Below, piece by piece: positions 1 to 6,957 of a stretch of 22,786 bases of DNA. The DNA lies in contig JBBSUT010000023.1 in assembly GCA_038234155.1 (NCBI GenBank), positions 1 to 22,786 of the forward strand, given 5' to 3'. The notes under the pieces are model-generated. The model made no database searches and was not told the origin of the DNA. It was given only the letters and a program-made list of their open reading frames with translations. This DNA comes from Novosphingopyxis sp038234155 (lineage in GTDB: Bacteria; Pseudomonadota; Alphaproteobacteria; Sphingomonadales; Sphingomonadaceae). The first letter of the stretch is position 1. Each line of letters opens with the position of its first letter. The translations under genes and the position numbers were made by a program.

Positions 1-2
1 CC

Positions 3-101
3 GTCTTCGATACCTCCTACAACAGCAAGGTTTCACTCAGCGAAGATATGCGTATCCTGGTCGCGACGATCCGGGTTGTCTTACGCGCCACGGGCCACTG
101 A
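3..101 (+). CDS. C-terminal end of a probable bacterial sugar transferase (partial)
   Basis: Only the last 32 codons are present; the frame is open from the window edge to TGA at 99-101. The pattern is a short polar stretch, then SLSEDMRILVATIRVVLRATGH. It resembles the usual tail of the bacterial sugar transferase family (PF02397), where 'SL..Dl.Il..T..vvlrg.G' follows the catalytic region. Such enzymes transfer a hexose-1-phosphate to undecaprenyl phosphate at the inner membrane and start capsule or exopolysaccharide repeat units. The downstream epimerase fits that role. Without the catalytic part the assignment rests on a weak C-terminal resemblance; another polysaccharide-locus protein is possible. 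Confidence 0.45.
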   Translation, partial: VFDTSYNSKVSLSEDMRILVATIRVVLRATGH

Positions 102-502
102 TCCGCAAGCATACAGAATGCCCCGCACCAGCGCGGCACCATCTCTCTCTGGACACGCGGTCTGCCCGCACACGCCCCGAAGCGCAAACCAAGGCTTGAC
201 GTCACGAAATTACAGGCCCTAGCCTGCGGACTCAAGACCGTGATGCAGGAGGCCGTCGCTGGCGCCTGACTCCCGCGCGCTAATATGACTTGCTGTGTTA
301 CTATATAGGACTGGCCGATCACCTGCTGGCACGTGGTCACCGGGGCTGGCGGCGCAACTCGCCGACCATCTGGTGACGCTAGGCCGCATCGGTCTGGCCC
401 GGTGGATCCGCAAGCGGCTATGACCTGACCGTACAGGATCGCCTTTGGCCGCCCACCCCTGTATCCAGAGCCGTAATATTCCCTTGAAAGGCCCGCACCC
501 CC
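102..502. other. Intergenic region, 401 bp, possible promoter
   Basis: No recognisable gene. A TTGACG hexamer at 196-201 is followed 18 nt later by TAGCCT (220-225), a weak sigma-70-type promoter candidate for the epimerase downstream. A short open frame from GTG 295 to TGA 421-423 would end in a basic amphipathic stretch (QLADHLVTLGRIGLARWIRK), but it has no good ribosome binding site and I do not call it a gene. The 11-nt string gatccgcaagc recurs at about 101 and 413, which may be chance. Confidence 0.35.
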
Positions 503-1516
503 ATGGCCCGCATCTTCGTCACCGGGACCGCCGGGTTCATCGGCTATCATTTGGCCCGCCTGCTGCTGGACGAAGGGCACACCGTGCACGGCTTCGACGG
601 GATGACCGATTACTACGACGTCACCCTCAAGCGGCGGCGCCACGCGATGCTGTCGCAATCGCCCGCCTTTGTCGCGACAGAGGCCCTGCTGGAGGACCGC
701 ACGGCGGTCGATGCCGCCGTTGACGCCTGCGCGCCGCAGATCATCGTCCACCTCGCAGGCCAGGCCGGCGTGCGCTACAGCCTGGAAGCGCCGCGCGCCT
801 ACCTCGATGCCAATGTCATCGGCAGTTTCAACGTGATGGAGGCCGCGCGCCGGCACTGCGTCGATCACCTGATGATGGCCTCGACCTCCTCGGTCTACGG
901 CGCCAATACCGACATGCCCTTCGCCGAGACGCAGAAGACCGTCACGCCGCTGACGATCTACGCGGCCTCCAAGCAGGCCACCGAGGCGATGGGCCACGCC
1001 TATGCCCACCTGCACGACCTGCCCACGACGCTGTTCCGGTTCTTCACCGTCTACGGGCCCTGGGGGCGGCCCGACATGGCGCCGATCAAGTTCGTCCGCG
1101 CGATCCTCGCGGGGGATCCGATCGACGTCTACAACCACGGCAACATGTCGCGGGATTTCACCTATGTAACCGATCTGGTGCGCGGGGTCCGCCTGCTGAT
1201 GTTCGACGCGGTCCCCCGACGCCCGGCGGACGGCATCGTGCCCGAAGGCGACAGCCTGTCGCCGGTGGCACCGTTCCGGGTGGTCAACATCGGCAACGGC
1301 CATCCCGAACGCCTGCCCGATTTCATCGCCGCGATCGAGGCGGCGCTGGGGCAGACCGCCCTGCGCCACAACATGGATATGCAACCCGGCGACGTGCCCG
1401 CGACCTGGGCCGATACCGATCTACTGGAACGACTGACCGGCTACCGGCCGCAGACCGATATGCGCGACGGTGTTCGGGCCTTCGTTGGCTGGTATAAAGA
1501 CTATTATATGGTTTAG
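503..1516 (+). CDS. NAD-dependent epimerase, UDP-glucuronate 4-epimerase-like
   Basis: A 337-aa extended short-chain dehydrogenase, full length for the family. The NAD-binding glycine motif TGTAGFIG is at residues 7-14, the catalytic serine region STSSVYG at 127-133 and the YxxxK pair at Y153/K157. The stretch QAGVRYSLEAP at residues 87-97 and the ending WYKDYYMV are typical of the UDP-glucuronate 4-epimerase (LpsL/CapI) subgroup, which makes UDP-galacturonate for surface polysaccharides. The ATG at 503 puts the Rossmann fold exactly at the N terminus; a weak GAAAGG lies about 14 nt upstream. It follows a probable sugar-transferase end on the same strand. Substrate is inferred from family resemblance; a UDP-glucose or other 4-epimerase is possible. 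Confidence 0.85.
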   Translation: MARIFVTGTAGFIGYHLARLLLDEGHTVHGFDGMTDYYDVTLKRRRHAMLSQSPAFVATEALLEDRTAVDAAVDACAPQIIVHLAGQAGVRYSLEAPRAYLDANVIGSFNVMEAARRHCVDHLMMASTSSVYGANTDMPFAETQKTVTPLTIYAASKQATEAMGHAYAHLHDLPTTLFRFFTVYGPWGRPDMAPIKFVRAILAGDPIDVYNHGNMSRDFTYVTDLVRGVRLLMFDAVPRRPADGIVPEGDSLSPVAPFRVVNIGNGHPERLPDFIAAIEAALGQTALRHNMDMQPGDVPATWADTDLLERLTGYRPQTDMRDGVRAFVGWYKDYYMV

Positions 1517-1686
1517 CACTGGTCTGCCTGATGATCCCCTCGATCATCCTCGGCCTTCAGCAGGAGGAGATCGATCACATCACGCTGGGCAGCCGGCCGA
1601 CCGTGGATGACTTCGGCACTTGACGGGTGGCGCGTCAGCGGCAGCGAGGGATTGCCCGGACAGCGGTTGGGCTCGAAGAGGGGGGA
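1517..1686. other. Short intergenic stretch between convergent genes, with orphan 30-codon frame
   Basis: The epimerase (plus) and repA (minus) converge here. An open frame from ATG 1531 to TGA 1621-1623 encodes 30 residues ending TLGSRPTVDDFGT. That looks like the C-terminal scrap of a longer protein, but I cannot identify it. No strong terminator hairpin with a T-run was found. Confidence 0.25.
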
Positions 1687-2700
1687 TCAGCGCGTCACGC
1701 GGCCCTTGAGCCAGCCGAGAAAGGCTGCATCCGCGCTGCGCAACACAGGGCGGCCCGAGGCGGCCCAGAAGCTGCGCCATTCGGCCTCGAGCGCGTGGAC
1801 GTCGAAGCCGGGGGCCAGGCGGCGGGCGGCCTCCAGCGTGTCCGCGCTCAGCGGGCGCAGGCCGGCCTGATCGGCGGAGAGGCCCTTGCGGGTGATGCAG
1901 ATGATGTCGCCGGATTCCTCCTCCAGCGCGTAGTCGGGCAGGCCGTTGGTCTCGATCATCCGGCGGATCGCCGCGCGGAAGACGCGCAGCGGCGCGTCGG
2001 AGCCTGCCTTTTCGTGCAGGGTCGCCACGCTCGCACGCCAGATCCGCTGCTGGCCGCAGTGCTTGCGCGCGATCTCGTAGATCCGGCGTTCCAGCGGTTT
2101 GCGCAAGCTGAAGTAGTCGCGTGACAGCGTCAGCACGGATTTCGACTGCACCGCCCGGAACAGCCATTCCGACAGCGTCACCGTCACGCTGACCATGCGA
2201 CCGCCGCGGGACTTGCGCACGATTTCCCAGGCCTCGATCAGGCCGAAGCCGCTGGTCGTTTCCTGGTCGCCGGTGACAATGTTGGTGGTGATCCGGGTGC
2301 CGGCCAGCCGCTCGAACGCCTCGCACAGGCGCACGTAGCTGTCGCCGCCCGTGTCGCGCTGCGTGGCGATCAGCAGGTCGTGGGCGGTCAGCGTCAGCTT
2401 GCGGGCGATGGCACGGCCTGCGTTCACCGCCGCCATCAGCTGGCTGATGCAATAGATCAGGATGTCCTTGTCATGGATCGTGGCGCGGCCCCGGACGCTT
2501 GGCGTCACGGTGATCGTCGTGTCGCCCCGGGCGTAATGGCGGATCAAACGGTCGGGCCGGGTCGAGAGCGAGAACATCGGATGCTCCATCCCGCCCATGT
2601 CGGTCTTGGGGGAGGCGTCGAAGATATCGCAGACGAAGAAGTCCGCGGGTCCCCCCTGCGCCGATGCCGCTGCTGTCATGCCCGTGCCTGTCTCATGCAC
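1687..2700 (-). CDS. repA: Plasmid replication initiator, RPA family (RepA)
   Basis: A 337-aa protein with the alphaproteobacterial RPA replication-initiator domain (PF10134). Characteristic blocks are MEHPMFSL (38-45), GRATIHDKDILIYCISQL (71-88), TGGDSYVRL near 117-125, and LSRDYFSLRKPLERRIYEIA (192-211), the last likely part of a winged-helix DNA-binding domain. Such proteins bind iterons and open the plasmid origin. It is transcribed away from parA, with the iterons and DnaA box directly upstream of its start, the standard arrangement. ATG 2700 is given; ATG 2679 (MTAAASAQ) is an equally credible start with a purine-rich stretch before it. The conserved part begins after both. Function is confident; compatibility group cannot be assigned by eye. 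Confidence 0.93.
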   Translation of the reverse strand: MHETGTGMTAAASAQGGPADFFVCDIFDASPKTDMGGMEHPMFSLSTRPDRLIRHYARGDTTITVTPSVRGRATIHDKDILIYCISQLMAAVNAGRAIARKLTLTAHDLLIATQRDTGGDSYVRLCEAFERLAGTRITTNIVTGDQETTSGFGLIEAWEIVRKSRGGRMVSVTVTLSEWLFRAVQSKSVLTLSRDYFSLRKPLERRIYEIARKHCGQQRIWRASVATLHEKAGSDAPLRVFRAAIRRMIETNGLPDYALEEESGDIICITRKGLSADQAGLRPLSADTLEAARRLAPGFDVHALEAEWRSFWAASGRPVLRSADAAFLGWLKGRVTR

Positions 2701-2785
2701 CCCGGTTATTATGGGGCTTTGCTGCTCTGCCGGACGTTGCCGGAATCACCCGAAGTGTCTTCGTGGTTTCAGTGACACCCTAGAG

Positions 2786-2794
2786 TTATCCACA
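2786..2794 (+). promoter_or_regulatory. DnaA box
   Basis: The sequence TTATCCACA is a perfect match to the consensus DnaA box. It lies 21 bp from the first iteron, on the repA side, where host DnaA would be expected to assist origin opening. Confidence 0.75.
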
Positions 2795-2815
2795 GCCCTC
2801 TGTAAACCGCGCCGA

Positions 2816-2877
2816 TCGGGGTATCGGAGTCGCCGCCTCGGGGTATCAGAGTCGCCCTTTCGGGGTATCGGAGTCGC
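2816..2877 (+). repeat. Three iterons, 18-bp core at 22-bp period
   Basis: The core TCGGGGTATCGGAGTCGC occurs at 2816-2833, 2838-2855 (one change, TCAGAG for TCGGAG) and 2860-2877. The exact 22-bp period places all copies on one helical face. They lie upstream of repA and are the likely binding sites for the RPA initiator, giving replication initiation and copy-number control. Only three copies are clear. Confidence 0.88.
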
Positions 2878-3021
2878 AGCGGTGTTTCAGATGCGCCTTT
2901 CCTTACGTAAATTCAGAGCTTTGCAGAAAAGGCAGGACATCGTAACAATCATCTAACCGATTTTAACACCGCTTTTTTTTTCGTGCCCACCTGATGACGG
3001 GTCAGGCAATGGTAAAAACCC

Positions 3022-3045
3022 CCTGATTTTCTCAGAAAAAACAGG
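3022..3045. promoter_or_regulatory. Imperfect inverted repeat upstream of parA
   Basis: CCTGATTTT (3022-3030) is inversely repeated as AAAAACAGG (3037-3045), with one mismatch and a 6-nt gap. It has no following T-run, so a protein-binding site is more likely than a terminator. Role unknown. Confidence 0.3.
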
Positions 3046-3047
3046 CC

Positions 3048-3108
3048 ATGTGCAACCTTTTCTTCCATGTGCGATGTTTTGTGGTATCTTGTTCAAAAGG
3101 CCGCACAT
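3048..3108. promoter_or_regulatory. Putative parA operator: long-spaced inverted repeat
   Basis: ATGTGCAACCTTTT (3048-3061) and AAAAGGCCGCACAT (3095-3108) are inverted copies with 12 of 14 positions matching, separated by 33 bp. A third ATGTGC lies at 3067-3072. The repeat brackets the expected parA promoter, just upstream of the chosen start at 3124. Long ParA proteins with an N-terminal DNA-binding domain commonly repress their own operon through such sites; that role here is inferred. Confidence 0.5.
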
Positions 3109-3123
3109 AAGGGCAAACAGGCG

Positions 3124-4533
3124 ATGAGCAGCAGTACTCCCCTCCCCCCGTATTTCCGGATCAACCCCGATCAGGCCATGGCCGATCTGGACGATCCCGT
3201 GACCACCGCAGGCTTTGCTGCCATCGCCGGATCCGCCCGCGACGGGCGCGACGATCTGGCGGGGCGGGGCCTCGCCGAGGACGGCAAACGGCACCTGCGT
3301 CTGTTCTCGACGTGGGAAATCACCCGTTATCTGATTCCCGTGGCCCAGGCCCATTTCCGCCGCGTGCTGAAGCAGCATCCCGACTGGCCGCAGGGCCGGT
3401 CCGAGACCGAGGCCGGCGCCAAGTGGTTCACCCTCGACGAGGTGCTGACCTTGCGGGCGCATTTTGGCAAGGAGGGGTCGAAGGCCAAGGAGTACCAGCC
3501 CTACCGCCCCAAGGGCCTGCCGGCCAAGATGGTGGCGATTGCGAACTTCAAAGGCGGGGTCGGCAAGACCTCGACGGCGGCGCACCTCGCCATGTCGGCG
3601 GCCCTCGACGGCTACCGGGTGCTGGTGATCGACCTCGACAGTCAGGCGAGCATGACCTCCGTCTTCGGCGGCACCGTGGCCGACGAATGGCAGACGGTCT
3701 TTCCGCTGCTGGCGCGTCACTATGCGAAACATCTGCAAAGCGACAACCAGCGGCGGATGGATCGCGGCGACAGCCCGATCCCCCTCGACGACACCCTGAC
3801 CGAAGCCCTGGGGATGACGGCACAAAGCCTTGTGCAGAAAACCCATTGGCCCAACATTGACCTGATCGGGGCCCAGTTGAACCTCTACTGGGCCGAGTTT
3901 CAGGTCCCCGTCTGGCGGATGCAGGGTCGTGGCTGGAAGCTCTGGGATGCGCTGACCGACACGCTGGAGGCGGACGGGATCCTCGACGCCTATGACGTTG
4001 TGTTCATCGACACCCCCCCGGCGCTGGGATACCTCACGATTAACGGTCTGGCGGCCGCTGACATCCTGCTGGTGCCCGTCGGGGCGAGCTTTCTGGAGTT
4101 CGACTCCACGGGGCGGTTCTTCGACATGCTCCACACCACCTTCCAGTCCATCGAGGATGGCGAGAACCTCGCCGCCCGCGCCTTGGGCCGGCCAGAGATG
4201 GCGTTCCAGTGGGACGCGGTCCGTGCGGTCGTCACGCGCTACGACGGCAACCAGCAGGCAGAACTGGCGGGGCTGATGCAGGCCTATCTGGGCAAGACAC
4301 TCTCGCCCCACCGTCAGGATTTTACGGCGCTGATCGGTCAGGCGGGCGAACAGGTGCAGGGGATCTACGAGGCGGACTACCGCGATTTCAACCGCGAGAC
4401 CTATGCCCGTGGGCGAGAGACGTTCGATGCCACCTACGCCGCCTTCAAAACCCTGCTACTGGGCGCTTGGCGCAAGGACGAAATCGCGCTGCGAAACGCT
4501 GAAAAAGCGGCGGCCGAGACGGCGGCGGAGTGA
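3124..4533 (+). CDS. parA: Plasmid partition ATPase ParA, long (type Ia-like)
   Basis: A 469-aa ParA/MinD-family ATPase that segregates the replicon by dynamic binding to the nucleoid. The N-terminal ~125 residues include a helix-turn-helix-like stretch (LFSTWEITRYLIPVAQ, later FTLDEVLTLRAHF) resembling the MerR-like domain of long ParA and RepABC-RepA proteins. The deviant Walker A motif KGGVGKTS is at residues 143-150, the switch DLDSQAS follows about 30 residues later, and Walker B FIDTPPA is at 294-300. ATG 3124 is chosen because a purine-rich GGGCAAACAGG precedes it and the next ATG upstream (3067) lies inside the inverted repeat thought to be the operator. parB follows after a 147-bp gap containing a parS-like site. 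Identity is very clear. Confidence 0.94.
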   Translation: MSSSTPLPPYFRINPDQAMADLDDPVTTAGFAAIAGSARDGRDDLAGRGLAEDGKRHLRLFSTWEITRYLIPVAQAHFRRVLKQHPDWPQGRSETEAGAKWFTLDEVLTLRAHFGKEGSKAKEYQPYRPKGLPAKMVAIANFKGGVGKTSTAAHLAMSAALDGYRVLVIDLDSQASMTSVFGGTVADEWQTVFPLLARHYAKHLQSDNQRRMDRGDSPIPLDDTLTEALGMTAQSLVQKTHWPNIDLIGAQLNLYWAEFQVPVWRMQGRGWKLWDALTDTLEADGILDAYDVVFIDTPPALGYLTINGLAAADILLVPVGASFLEFDSTGRFFDMLHTTFQSIEDGENLAARALGRPEMAFQWDAVRAVVTRYDGNQQAELAGLMQAYLGKTLSPHRQDFTALIGQAGEQVQGIYEADYRDFNRETYARGRETFDATYAAFKTLLLGAWRKDEIALRNAEKAAAETAAE

Positions 4534-4535
4534 TG

Positions 4536-4591
4536 GCTATTTTACATAATATGTATCGCATGCGAAACATTTGGGTTTTGAAATGTATTTT
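4536..4591. repeat. parS: Putative centromere parS, copy 1 (parA-parB gap)
   Basis: This 56-bp element starts 3 bp after the parA stop and matches 5821-5876 at 53 of 56 positions, the first 37 bp being identical. Its core ATGTATCGCATGCGAAACAT (4551-4570) is an 18/20 palindrome centred on perfect TCGCATGCGA. It is flanked by ACATAATATGT (4545-4555) and an ACATTT...AAATGT pair. Palindromes flanking parB are expected of ParB-binding parS sites; binding is inferred. Confidence 0.65.
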
Positions 4592-4680
4592 TCATGCGGG
4601 CCCTCACCCCACCGCGCAGCCCAGTCAGACGGTATTAACCACGCTGCAGCACCCTGCCCTTTTCGCGAAAGGTGTCCCCC

Positions 4681-5739
4681 ATGGCTAAACGCAAACGCCT
4701 GACTCCTCTGCCGACCGCTGCATCCGGCACCGCGCGCCCTGCCCCGCTGGCGGCCCTCGAGGTGAAATCTGCCACGACTCTGACGCGGGGGTTAGGCTCT
4801 GTTCGTCCGCCCATCGCCGAAGTGGCCCACGATGCGGCATCGGCCAATGCACTGGCTGAGGTCGCCCAGACCCTGACCGCGGCCCGCGCCGAGGGGCGTC
4901 TGATCCAGCGCCTGCGGTTGCACCTGATCGACGCGGACCATCTGGTGCGTGATCGCCTGGTGGCCGATCCCGAGGAAACGGGCGTCCTCAAGGACAGCAT
5001 CCGCCAGCGCGGCCAGCAGACCGCGATCGAAGTCGTGGCGCTGGAGGATGGACGCTATGGGTTAATCTCTGGCTGGCGGCGCCTCGGTGCCCTGCGCGAT
5101 CTGCTGATCGAGACGAAAGAGCCAGCGTTCGAGACGGTTCTGGCCTTGATCCGCACGCCGGCGGACGCGGCTGAATCCTATGTCGCCATGGTCGAGGAAA
5201 ACGAGATCCGCGTTGGATTGTCGTTCTACGAACGCGCCCGGATCGTGGTGCGCGCCGTGGATCGCGACGTGTTTCGCAGCGACCGCGTGGCGCTGGCACA
5301 GCTCTTTGCAGCCGTGTCCCGGTCCAAGCGGTCGAAGATCAACCAGTTCATTACCATCGTCCGGCAACTGGACGCCGGTTTGAAATATCCTACTGCCATC
5401 ACCGAACGCAGCGGCCTGGCCCTTGTGCAAGCATTGGAGGCGGACGAGAGCCTTGCACAGAGACTGATCGCGGCGCTCGCCGCCAAACCCGATCGCACCG
5501 CGGAAACCGAAGGTCAGATCATCGCGCGCACCATGGCCGCGGCGGAAGGACGCCCCGCCGCCGCCCTAATCACCGGAGAGCGGCCGCGCAAGCATTCAGA
5601 GCCTGAACCGCTGTGTGAGGGTCTGGTTCTGCGGGTGGAAAAGGACGGTGCTTTTCGCCTGACTGGCCCCGCGCTGGAAAACCGGTTCTTCGTCAGCCGC
5701 CTGATGGCCGCGCTGCGGGATCTCGAAAGGCCTGAATAG
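4681..5739 (+). CDS. parB: Plasmid partition protein ParB
   Basis: A 352-aa centromere-binding protein. The N terminus MAKRKRLTPL is typical of alphaproteobacterial plasmid ParB proteins. The ParB/Srx-type nuclease-like domain spans roughly residues 78-172, with HLIDADHLVRDRL, DSIRQRGQQTAIEVV and the nucleotide-binding-region motif GWRRLGA at 131-137. A conserved ENEIRVGLSFYERA (173-186) leads into the DNA-binding helices. ATG 4681 is chosen over GTG 4672 because GAAAGG lies at a workable distance upstream and family members begin at MAKRKR. The gene is bracketed by two parS-like elements and ends before a strong terminator. With ParA it forms the segregation complex. Confidence 0.92.
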   Translation: MAKRKRLTPLPTAASGTARPAPLAALEVKSATTLTRGLGSVRPPIAEVAHDAASANALAEVAQTLTAARAEGRLIQRLRLHLIDADHLVRDRLVADPEETGVLKDSIRQRGQQTAIEVVALEDGRYGLISGWRRLGALRDLLIETKEPAFETVLALIRTPADAAESYVAMVEENEIRVGLSFYERARIVVRAVDRDVFRSDRVALAQLFAAVSRSKRSKINQFITIVRQLDAGLKYPTAITERSGLALVQALEADESLAQRLIAALAAKPDRTAETEGQIIARTMAAAEGRPAAALITGERPRKHSEPEPLCEGLVLRVEKDGAFRLTGPALENRFFVSRLMAALRDLERPE

Positions 5740-5792
5740 ACCCTGTTGCCGTGATTTCAGAGTCTGTTTCGTTGCGTGATATCATTCAAAAC

Positions 5793-5820
5793 GCCCGCAT
5801 CACCCCTGATGCGGGCTTTC
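5793..5820 (+). terminator. Rho-independent terminator of the parAB operon
   Basis: GCCCGCATCA and TGATGCGGGC form a perfect 10-bp stem with a CCCC loop, followed by TTTC. It lies 53 bp past the parB stop and directly before the second parS-like element. Confidence 0.8.
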
Positions 5821-5876
5821 GCTATTTTACATAATATGTATCGCATGCGAAACATTTAGTTTTTGTAATGTATTTT
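5821..5876. repeat. parS: Putative centromere parS, copy 2 (downstream of parB)
   Basis: Second copy of the 56-bp element at 4536-4591, differing at three positions, all in the right-hand part. The palindromic core ATGTATCGCATGCGAAACAT is at 5836-5855. It sits directly after the parB terminator, so it is not needed for parB expression, which favours a centromere role over a promoter. Confidence 0.65.
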
Positions 5877-5961
5877 CGAAAGCTTTTTTTATGCTAAAAA
5901 TTGATTGCGAAGTATTGAGCATCGCCGGTCTTGCGAGTGGCGAGCGCAGATTTCTTCGAGA

Positions 5962-6957
5962 TCAATCGTCTCGGGTTGTTGTCGTTGTATTTGCGATGTT
6001 GACCATCCGATGGGCTTCGTCGTAACGGCCGCGGCGGCCCAGCAGACCGTCGCGCAGGCCCATGCGCATCATTTTATAGTAAAGGCGGCGTTCGGTGCCT
6101 TTACAGTACCGTCCGCGGCGCCACCAGATCAGGGTGTAATAGACGAGGGCCGCGGGAAAGATCAGCGGGCCTGCGGCCTGACGTGCGATGTCGACACCGT
6201 TCCGGCAGTGGTAGTAGATTTTCCACAGGGGGCGATAGACGAAGCCGTCGCCCATGGTGCCGCAGTCGTGGGTGAAGCGGACCTTGGGCACGAAGGCCAT
6301 CGCAAAGCCCGCCCGGCGCAGGCGCAGGGAATAGAGCACGTCGTCGCCGTAGATGAAGAGGCCGCCTTCGGGCAGGCCGGCTTTTTCCCAGGCGCTGGCC
6401 TTGACGAAGTAGCCGACGAAGGAGGCCACGTCGATCTGGATGGCCGGGGTGTCGGGGGCGAATTGCGCGTCGGTCAGATGGAAGCCGGACCGGGTGCCGC
6501 GCAGCAGTGTCCGCGCGAAAAGGCCAAGGTTCCAGAACGGATTGCGCGAGGGGCGGTTCATCTCGCACAGGGTGCCATCCGGATAGAAGACCGCGGCGAC
6601 GACGATGCCGAGGTTGGGGAAATCAGATTCCAGCGTTGGTGTTTCGCTGCGAAACGTGGCGAGCGCGCCGGGCTGCGGTCGGGCGTCGTCGTCCATCAGC
6701 ACGACCCAGTCGGGAGAGAGGTGATCGCGGGCGTAGGCCATGCCCGCTTCGAACCCGCCGGCGCCGCCGGTGTTAGTGGGCAGGGTCACGACGTGGACGC
6801 GGTCGCCCGATTGTGTGGCCAGCCAGTCGGGGGTGGCGTCGGTGCTGGCGTTGTCGACGACGACGATGTGGTCCGCGTCCTGATCCCGCAGGGCGGGCAG
6901 GGTGATCTGCAACTGGTCGAGCCGGTTGAAGGTGACAACGATGGCAACGAGATTCAC
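5962..6957 (-). CDS. GT2 glycosyltransferase, probable galactofuranosyltransferase
   Basis: A 331-aa cytoplasmic family-2 glycosyltransferase. The GT-A fold begins at once with VAIVVTFNR (residues 4-12), then VVVDNASTDAT (32-42), NTGGAGGF (62-69) and the metal-binding DDD at 89-91 in VLMDDDARP. Later YGDD (203-206) and THD near residue 230 resemble the acceptor and catalytic-base regions of GlfT1-type galactofuranosyltransferases. The GTG start at 6957 overlaps the TGA stop of the upstream UDP-galactopyranose mutase in GTGA, so translation is coupled. That coupling and the NxGGAGG motif are why I propose UDP-Galf as donor; rhamnosyl- and other GT2 enzymes share the same motifs. The C terminus ends in an unusual threonine run (TTTTT) before RDD. 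Confidence 0.8.
   Translation of the reverse strand: MNLVAIVVTFNRLDQLQITLPALRDQDADHIVVVDNASTDATPDWLATQSGDRVHVVTLPTNTGGAGGFEAGMAYARDHLSPDWVVLMDDDARPQPGALATFRSETPTLESDFPNLGIVVAAVFYPDGTLCEMNRPSRNPFWNLGLFARTLLRGTRSGFHLTDAQFAPDTPAIQIDVASFVGYFVKASAWEKAGLPEGGLFIYGDDVLYSLRLRRAGFAMAFVPKVRFTHDCGTMGDGFVYRPLWKIYYHCRNGVDIARQAAGPLIFPAALVYYTLIWWRRGRYCKGTERRLYYKMMRMGLRDGLLGRRGRYDEAHRMVNIANTTTTTRDD

Larger units (their letters stand above)
2701..3123. other. Plasmid replication origin region (oriV) between repA and parA
   Basis: This 423-bp gap separates the divergent repA and parA genes. In order it holds a perfect DnaA box, three 22-bp-period iterons, an A/T-richer stretch (about 2881-2990, with a run of T after GC at 2971-2980) that could be the unwinding element, and two inverted repeats before parA. 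An RPA-type initiator with adjacent iterons and a DnaA box is a standard iteron origin; exact origin limits are inferred. Confidence 0.8.

Noticed and set aside
2816..2877. The three direct repeats as a short CRISPR array
   Set aside because: The spacers would be only 4 nt long and there are no cas genes; position next to an RPA initiator identifies them as iterons.
2953..4311. A 452-codon open frame opposite parA
   Set aside because: It covers the origin and antisense parA; parA has all ATPase motifs in the other strand, and this frame resembles no protein.
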